Source: Maratus speciosus
Lineage: Eukaryota > Arthropoda > Arachnida > Araneae > Salticidae
NCBI GenBank assembly: GCA_963932465.1
Contig: OZ010787.1
Coordinates: forward strand, 13,017,284-13,081,283
Direction of reading: 5' to 3'
DNA: 64,000 bases
In this document: piece by piece, positions 57,256 through 64,000 of the stretch
Layout of the letters: every line of letters begins with the position of its first letter
Position numbering within the stretch: position 1 is the stretch's first letter
Notes under the pieces: model-generated
Seen by the model: only the letters and a program-made list of their open reading frames with translations
Database searches by the model: none
Told to the model about the DNA's origin: nothing
Translations under genes and position numbers: made by a program

Positions 57256-57897
57256 CAAACCGTAGTGCCTGCCCTTCACATCCTCACAACAATTAAGTCC
57301 AGTTCCAGTCTGGGTCGACTAATGTAGAAAAAAAAATGAAAATCTGATATCTGTGCGGCACGAGTCTGCTGAAAAAATTAAGCCCAGGCTTAGACACCAT
57401 GTAACTATTCGATGCTGATTTCTACGTTGGACATGTTACTTTTCTGTATGGATGTTTGCAAAAAAAATGTTGCGCTTGTGTTGTGATGTACATTTATACT
57501 TATTCTCGTGAAAGCCATATTCATTGAAAATGAATCATATTTTACCGGCCTCGTTTAAATTTTTATATCAGGCTGGTAGGCCCGCTTAATTTTTTTTATC
57601 ACCTCGGCCCGTTGAAAAATTTGTCCTAATTCTGCCGGCCTAGCCCAGCTTGTTTGAAAATTTGCCTTCATTTTGCCGCCCAGGCCCTTACAGATCTCTA
57701 GTGCCAGTGCTCTATTACCAACAGTTGCCCCTTGACCACACATATAAGGAGCTCAATTTTTTTTCTGGTCTGGTAGTTTTATTTAAAAATATGAAAATAA
57801 GATTTCTTAAAAATTCGCTTGTTTCATTAATTATATAAATTTTGTAAAAAATACATTAGACAGTAACCGTCCAGGCCTGGGCCCATGCAGATCTCTA
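55927..57897. mobile_element. GC-rich TAGAGATCTGCA hAT-like element, second copy
   Basis: The left end TAAAGTTCTGCATGGGCC and the right end (reverse complement TAGAGATCTGCATGGGCCC) are flanked by GTGCAGCG and GTGCAATG (6 of 8 match). GGCCCG/GGCCTGG words fill both subterminal regions as in 20353-36747. A second right-end-like block sits 197 bp inward (ending 57700). The interior holds copy 3 of the dispersed repeat (56800-57190) and a T-run. Confidence 0.6.
56800..57190. repeat. Unclassified dispersed repeat, copy 3 of 3
   Basis: Matches 47720-48420 in order and has no pogo-like insertion, so it preserves the empty target site near 57050. Confidence 0.6.
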
Positions 57898-57968
57898 GTG
57901 CAATGTTCTGTTACCGACAGTTGCCCATAGAGCACACATATAAGGAGCTCAATTTTTTTTTCAACGTT
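57691..57968 (+). repeat. ~197-bp duplication of hAT right end plus flank
   Basis: CAGATCTCTAGTGC followed by TTACC-ACAGTTGCCC and ACACATATAAGGAGCTCAAT occurs at 57691 and again at 57888. The copied block includes both transposon terminus and outside flank, which normal transposition would not duplicate together. Confidence 0.8.
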
Positions 57969-57984
57969 TTTGCATTCAGTAATA

Positions 57985-59641
57985 CAGCTCATATTCAAAA
58001 TACTAGAATAATTACTTTTTTTTACAAATTTAAAATATCGTTTGATAATTTAATGTCTTTTTAATGCAAATATGCAAACCATATTTTTATTAAGAACTTA
58101 TTGTTGATTAAACTTATTTATTATCTTAAAATTAATATTATTTTTGAAAAGATTAATTGAAAAAAAAATCATTTTGAAAAGTCAAAATATTAGAATATTT
58201 ATTCAAGTGGTTCAAAATATTAGAGTATTTTCACATTAATTCTCCTTTAAGTATCACTAATTCATAACTGGTGGAATCGTTGATTAAATTCAGATGATTT
58301 TATTTAAAATCAGTATTCTTTTTGCAGTTTGTTTCCTTTTTCGTCTTAAAATGGGTGGTGTGAGTGACATTCCTGAATCTATTAAACTTTGTATGGTTGA
58401 TTTGCATTGGCACGTTAAAAATCAATGTTATATAGTGAATTATTTACATTGTTATCAATCAAGCATTAGTGAAATACTAACATAATATTCAAAAAATGGA
58501 AAATTTCAAAATAATTGCCAAAATGGCGGCCGAAAACCAAAAACATCTGCTAGAGATGACAGGAAACTGAAGCGTATAGTTAAGAAAAATAGTTTTAAAA
58601 GTGTGCGATTCTTGCACCAAAAATGGAAAGAAGAAGGAGTTGAGGTTTCTACATCGACAACATTAAGACGTCTCCATAAATTTAAGTTTGAATCTTGTGT
58701 ACCGAAAACAAAATCTCTCATGACTCTAAAACAAAAGCATATAAGATTGAATTGGTGTAAATCAAGACGTTTATGGAGCGAAGAAGATTGGAAAAATATA
58801 TTATTTAGTGATGAAAGTATGTTTTGTGTTTGATATGGTAATCAAGGTATTCGAGTTTGGAGAATGAAGCAAGAAGCATTTGATAAAGAATGCCTTAAAC
58901 ATTCCGTAAAATTTGTTGCTAGTGTCATGGTTTCGGGTTGCATGAGTGAAGAAGGACCTGGAAAGTTATGCATCGTGTATGAAAAGGTTAACTCTCAGAT
59001 ATATCAAGAAATTTTGGAATATTACATGATTCCATCATCAGAAGATTATTTGAAGATGATTTCATCATTCAACAAGATTTAGTGTCACCGCATACCTCGA
59101 TGTCAACTAAGAATTGGTTCTGCCAATGCATCATTAAGGTACTTCCTTGGCCCCCAAACTCACCAGACCTTAATCCCATCAAAAACTTTTCGTGTATAAC
59201 GAAGAAAATACTCCTTGAAGTAAAACTGAGTTAGGGGCACATATAATGTCTATTTGGTCTAATATTGATAGAAATGTTTGTAAACACCTTGTAAATAGTA
59301 TGCAAGATTGATTGTACGCTGTTATGAAAGCTAAAGGGGATATTACAAAATATTAACTGCCATTTACTTCATATTAATAAGGTAATATTGTTGTGTAAAA
59401 TAAAATATTCTAATATTTTGAACCAATCTAAATTTTATTCTAATATTTTGATGTGTTTCAGAAAGCTATATACCTAATTCATTGTACTGTATTTTATATT
59501 TTGTAAATGTTAAAATCTTATCTAAACATTCCAGATTTAATTTATAAGAAATTTAATTGCATTTACTTAGTATCAAAAATAAATAAATGAAAAATAATTT
59601 TTTCTTATTACTTTTTATTCTAATATTTTGAATATGAGCTG
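57985..59641 (+). mobile_element. Tc1/mariner element, decayed
   Basis: Flanked by TA (57983-57984 and 59642-59643). The ends CAGCTCATATTCAAAATACT and, reverse complemented, CAGCTCATATTCAAAATATT are inverted repeats. AAAATATTAGAATATT-type words recur subterminally (about 58185-58235 and 59400-59450). The total of 1657 bp with a plus-strand transposase remnant is the normal size for the superfamily. Confidence 0.9.
58351..59290 (+). pseudogene. Tc1/mariner transposase, dead copy
   Basis: The N-terminal region begins MGGVSDIPESIKLCMVDL (likely start at 58351), followed by a damaged helix-turn-helix. In-frame stops occur at 58483 and 58831, and a frameshift lies near 59050. Catalytic landmarks are NILFSDESMF (first Asp), QQDLVSPH (second Asp, after the frameshift) and SPDLNPIKN, where the expected Glu is Lys. 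Spacing between the second Asp and this residue is 34, as in Tc1-type enzymes. The frame is broken in several ways, so the copy cannot encode an active enzyme. Confidence 0.88.
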
Positions 59642-59942
59642 TACATATTTAAAATTTGTATGCATTATTTCTAAAAAGCCCCATAATCGAAAAATTGTGT
59701 CCCAAATATTTTATTAGAAGAAGACCAAAAAAAATCTTGCGTAATTGGGAGCTCTTATTAAACACACGAGCATTATATAAAAAGAAGAAAAAAATACATT
59801 TAAACACATTTAAACAATTTTATTTGGTATCATTGTGCATATCAGATTATTATAAAATGTGTTCTTTTGTAGACATATACTAAAAAAGATCGATTGGAAA
59901 GTCTGATACTAGACTGATTTGTTTTTACATTCTTAATAATAC

Positions 59943-60480
59943 ATAAGAAGAAAGTATTGGAATAATGAAAATTTTCGACTTTTGTTTTTTGCTTGATTTA
60001 CACATTTCGGGATGTCTTGAATGCGATTTAACTATTTTTGGGAAATAGTCTGTGTGAGACACAATTTTTGTGGTCCTTCAATCTCAAGAACTAATGCATG
60101 GAGTTTAATAATCATCAAATTTCAGATTAAGATAGACCTAGGTATAACTTAGCTTAGGGTTTATATAGCCCAGCATGTGGCACTGCTATGCTTATTCCAT
60201 GATAGCTATATTGTAAGAACCAATATACAGAATTTCATCAAACTGCATATAGACAACTGAACAGAAATACTTCCCCATTAGCTTTTAGTGTACATCGCTC
60301 AACAGGTAGTGCTGCTATGTGTGTTTTTCATGATTTCTGTGATAACTATATCGAAAAACTAATGGACAAAATTTAATCTAATTTCATATTATTTTAGATC
60401 TTCAAATAAATTAATGCTGATAAAATTTGGGGTACATCACTCGAGCGTTGTTATGCTGTGCTTTTACCCGACTGTCAAGA
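59943..60480 (+). repeat. 147-bp repeat element, short copy
   Basis: Begins AGAAGAAAGTATTGGAATAA with the TTTTCGACTTTTG leader and has about three diverged units (ATCTCAAGAACTAATGCATG, CGCTCAACAGGTAGTGCTGC). The left terminal CTTTCTTCTATC is not present, so the copy is truncated. Confidence 0.7.
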
Positions 60481-61190
60481 AGGGTTATGTGTTTGATGCG
60501 TATCTTGGTCTGTGGATTTCTTTATATTCTTAAAACATCCCAACGGCTGGATCGATTTTAATGAATGAGGTCTCTATCGATTTGTCTTAACAGTCCGATG
60601 GTTATAGGCTAGGTTGTGTTTTTATAAATTCAAAATGGCCGTACAGATGGGAAAAAAATTTACGCACCCTATTGAGTAGCATATCATTGGATAGGTCTTT
60701 CAAAATGAAGACAATGTTTCATTGACTATTTTACAGTCAGAAGCTCCATTTAAATATTACACAACCTGGAAGTTGTGTAGGTAGGATCTCTAGCTTTACT
60801 GCAACTCTAACCTTCATAGACATCTATAGGCCTCATCAAAACAGTGTTTATAGATAAGAACTAACAATTAAACACAACTTAAAAGTCATCAATACAAGTG
60901 AATAAAAAAATAGGTAAGTAATATAAAAAAATAGTTTCACATTGGTGAGAAATAATTAGTTCAATTTTTACACAGTTGGGTTTTTTGATTTTTTAAATTT
61001 AATTTTTACTTGTTATCATTGCTGTAACATGTGTAAAACTCGTTTTTTCTTTTTTCTTCATGTCAAAATTATCATATTTGTAAATTAAAGTGAAATGAAA
61101 TAAGTACCATGTGGATAAAAGGTACCTTTTAAAAATAAATTTTCTGGTTCATAGTTCATTTATTTGATTTTTAAAAACCTGAAGTTGGTA
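60481..61190. other. Intergenic, nothing recognised
   Basis: No gene. Low-complexity AT-rich sequence with a short phrase AAAACATCCCAACGGCTGG that looks repeat-derived, but no second copy is in the window. Confidence 0.45.
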
Positions 61191-61199
61191 CATGTGCCA

Positions 61200-62135
61200 T
61201 AAGAGCTATTTCTCAAGAACTAAAGCACGGAATTTCATCAGATTTAATCATATTCAGTTAGTATGGATGACATTTTTGGTGTATATCATCCTACAGATGA
61301 TTTTTTTTTGCTTCCTTCTATCGTTACAAGAAGAAAGTATTGGATTTGTGAAAATTTTCGAATTCCAGTTTTTGATGTATTTACACATTTTAGGAGTCAG
61401 AGATTCCAAAAAACATGTTTTTACAAAATGTCTGTCTGTGAGTCTATCTGTATATGACATAAAAATTTGTGGGCACCCTATCTTAAGAACTAATGCACTA
61501 AATTTAATAAAAAATTATATTTAGGTAGTCCCTCCTAATATAAATTGATGCTGATTAGTTTTTGGTGTAAATCGCTCAACAGGTGGTGCTGCTATGCTGC
61601 ATTTTTTACAATTTCTGCAACAGCTCTATCCCAAGAACTAATGCACAGATTTCCATCAAACTTCAGATTCAGTTAGTCCTTGATATGAATAGATGCTTTT
61701 TACATTTTGGTGTAAATCGCTCAACAGTAGGCGCTGCTAGGATGTATTTTTCACGATTTCCGCAATAGCTCTATCTCAAGAATTAATGCGCAGATTTTCA
61801 CCAAATTTCAGATTCAGTTAATCCTTGATATGAGTTGATTCTATTTACGTTTCGGTGTCAATCACCCAGCAGGTGATGCTACTATGCTGAATTTTTCCCA
61901 ATTTCCGCAATAGCTTCCTTGATAAATATTATTGCTGATTATGTTTTGGTGTAAATTGACCAACAGGTGGCGCTTTTATCCTGCATTTTTTCCGATATCT
62001 GCAATAGTCCTATTTCAAGAACTAAAGCAAAGAATTTCATAATCCTCATGATGGGCATAGATTGTGATTTAATTTTGGCACTGTGATAGCGAATTTTGAA
62101 GTATTATCATGTATGAGATAGAAGAAAGTTTTGGA
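61200..62135 (+). repeat. 147-bp repeat array with TIR ends
   Basis: CTTCCTTCTATCGTTACAAG at 61313 and GATAGAAGAAAGTTTTGG at about 62118 bound an element with the standard leader and about four units (CGCTCAACAGGTGGTGCTGC, TCTATCCCAAGAACTAATGC and similar). A partial unit lies just left of the element (61200-61310). Confidence 0.75.
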
Positions 62136-62740
62136 ATTGCCACATCCGACAAGTTTTCTGTGTTGTGTTTTTTAGGATTTTTGAGATATTTATATCTCTG
62201 CACCTATTGAATAGAATTGCACCAAACTTTTTATGTTTTTTCTGAAAATTAATGCTGTCTCAATTTTGGCTTTGAACACTCAGTAGCGGGCGGTGCTAGC
62301 CTGTGCCTCCTAAAAGAGATTCCTTATCGGATCCACAATCCATTCATGCAGTTATTCCTAGTGAGTAGCTACCTTTAAAGGGTAGTTTATTCATTAATAG
62401 TTATTCTTGTAACTTTCATACACTTTTAAGCACATTGTTGTTGCAATCTTTCAATTTTGTTATCTTTCGTTAAATTTTAATTGATTTTGCTGCTTTATTT
62501 GGAAATTTATAATTTCTAAAAATTAGTTTTGCTAGGCAGCTTTGCATTTGAGTAGTGCAATTTAATGCACGATAGTTTTTAATTTTTTTTAAATGCATTT
62601 TGTATTTTAAATGTATTTTCAAAATACATGTATCTTGTATTTTGAATTTTTGAAATTTGAAAAGTATTTTGTATTTTAAGTTGTAAAACCAATGTATTTT
62701 GTATTGAAAATGTTTTTCCGATGTATTTTGCCCAACTCTG
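62136..62740. other. Right native part of the 55121-62740 hAT-like element
   Basis: AT-rich; from 62575 onward dominated by TGTATTTT/AAAATACA words that mirror the left end. No gene. Confidence 0.55.
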
Positions 62741-63655
62741 ATATATGTGATGCTCAGAGTCAAAGTAGATCAAGTCTATAAAACTTATTCAGAGATATTT
62801 GTGTTATTCTTCCTACAGGAAAAATACATGTTATTACCTTATATAGTTTTAAAAATAATTAAAATAATTTTAATAACTTTTTCATGTTCTGGGCTAATCT
62901 GCGGATATATAACAAACTCAGAAAAAAAATTCAATAAATTTATTTAAAAAATATATATCAAATGTTCAAAAGTCATTATTCTGTCTTGTAACTAGAGCCA
63001 TCTATGTTGTTCTAAATGTTAAGTAAATTAGTAATAAAAGTAGTTTTCCAATAACAATTAATTTAATACATTCATAATAAAGTATTTTATGCAATGGGAA
63101 ATAATTTATCACTGGAAAAATGGGAGTGGTCATTTTGACTGCAAACTTATTTCAGACGCTTGTATTTTTCTTAAATATTCTTCAATTTCTACATTGTTTA
63201 TTGAGTTTTCCTAATTATTCATAACGAATATGTAGCACAAAAATTACAATTTTTCCCACAGTATTATCAGTGTTATAAATATGTATACCTTGAAAGACTG
63301 GTTGTGGTCATTTTCACCACTAAAAAAATAAAATCTGACAGAACATTTACCTTTCAATTTTTGTTGTCTACGAACTGTTTGTCTTTCCTTTCAAGGGAAT
63401 TTGAATAGCATTTCATGGAAAGAAGCATAAGTGAAAAGTGGGGGGAGAGAGGTTAAAAAACATCTACCTGTCATGTGATTCTTTCTGCAAGGGTTTCAAT
63501 AGACTGAGGTCATTTGAAGAATGAGGGGATTTGACAAACACCTGCTGGTCACGTGAAATTCCTTTTATGTTCGAAAGCATCTGCTTTTTTTTTAGTAACA
63601 GATATTCATTTCTTTTGAAGTTCTTGACCTGATCATACATACATTTTCACTCGCG
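62741..63655. other. AT-rich stretch with paired GGTCATTTT words
   Basis: No gene. GTGGTCATTTTGACTGC (63126) and GTGGTCATTTTCACCAC (63305) are similar short palindromic words that may belong to the flank of a piggyBac-like element; not proven. Confidence 0.4.
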
Positions 63656-64000
63656 ATGTCACGAAGACCTGTTGCTAAAAGAAATCTGTCAAAAGGAGAA
63701 TTTTGAATAATATACCGATTCTGGTTCAGATAAATTCTGAATTATCTCAAGATGAATATATCCCTGACAATGTAAGTAAATCCTCTTCAGGACAAATGCT
63801 CATTTTTTACTAAAACTGTACAAAAAGATTTTTCCTTTGTATCTGAAAATGAAGAAATTTTTTTGATAAATATTGATTCAAGTCATGCGAGTACCTCACA
63901 TGGAAGAAACAAATGTGTTGAGAGAAGTTCCTGGACCAAGGTCATTTATCATTATAAATATAATATTATGGAATTCCACAAATGCATCTCGTGGAGACTC
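63656..64000 (+). pseudogene. Possible transposase N-terminal remnant (piggyBac-like?)
   Basis: An ATG at 63656 opens MSRRPVAKRNLSKGE and then meets a stop. Small frame changes would continue into an acidic stretch (SELSQDEYIPDN) and later HGRNKCVERSSWTKV in another frame. A basic start, an acidic serine-rich segment and a Cys/Trp-containing stretch are compatible with the N-terminus of piggyBac transposases, but no catalytic Asp region lies within the window, which ends here. The assignment is a guess; the sequence is frameshifted in at least two places. Confidence 0.25.

Larger units (their letters stand above)
55121..62740. mobile_element. CAGAGYTGGGC hAT-like element enclosing others
   Basis: The left end CAGAGCTGGGCAGTATC and the right end (reverse complement CAGAGTTGGGCAAAATAC) are inverted repeats. 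Both are followed by several hundred bases rich in AAAATACA/TGTATTTT words. The flanks ATATATAT (55113-55120) and ATATATGT (62741-62748) match at 7 of 8 positions, although this is a simple sequence. No hAT transposase frame was found; the interior is filled by other elements. Confidence 0.65.

Overview
This window looks like a piece of an AT-rich, transposon-dense animal genome, most likely an arthropod and plausibly a chelicerate such as a spider. It contains RTE-like LINEs, Tc1/mariner, hAT, Helitron and Ty1/copia relics and long homopolymer runs, and it lacks any operon-like gene density. The taxon is an inference from repeat style. No host protein-coding gene, rRNA or tRNA could be supported. 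Essentially all recognisable coding sequence belongs to mobile elements, and most of it is broken.

Layout. 1-2467: AT-rich sequence with no recognised gene. 2468-9589: an element with ~630-bp inverted arms. It encloses a second inverted-repeat element (3284-6830), which encloses a hAT-like element (3741-6354) carrying a ~30-bp minisatellite; a near-intact Tc1 (6979-8386) sits beside it. 10062-11528: first copy of a TIR element starting CAGACCTGCC, with an exact 6-bp target duplication and its own minisatellite. 11764-12190: a TTAA-flanked foldback MITE. 12730-14623: a hAT-like element carrying the minisatellite inverted. 15271-18700: a hAT-like element split by another (15574-18428) that holds a 2-kb array with higher-order periodicity.

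20353-36747 is a five-level nest: a GC-rich hAT-like element, then the second CAGACC copy, then a 14.5-kb hAT-like element, then three Helitrons, and inside the third Helitron a retroelement whose 373-aa Gag/ORF1-like frame is the longest uninterrupted non-pol frame in the window. 38341-47617 is a second nest: an outer hAT-like end pair, a ~161-bp tandem array, the third CAGACC copy, an RTE-like LINE with a 12-bp target duplication, and a 1416-bp hAT MITE with an exact 8-bp duplication.

47700-51260: an unclassified dispersed repeat with a pogo-like MITE (an empty site is visible elsewhere in the window), then a TIR-bounded 147-bp tandem repeat split by an element with a Merlin/ISXO2-like transposase fragment and a large palindrome. 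51457-53217: 3' part of a copia element, cut by a Helitron end (to 54175). 55121-62740: a hAT-like element containing a GC-rich hAT-like element, a dead Tc1/mariner and more 147-bp arrays. 62741-64000: AT-rich sequence and a possible, heavily mutated transposase start.

The most interesting theme is that one ~30-bp minisatellite occurs inside at least four structurally different terminal-inverted-repeat element families, in both orientations. This suggests a satellite dispersed and passed between DNA transposons. Target-site duplications read directly from the sequence give a clear relative order of insertion.
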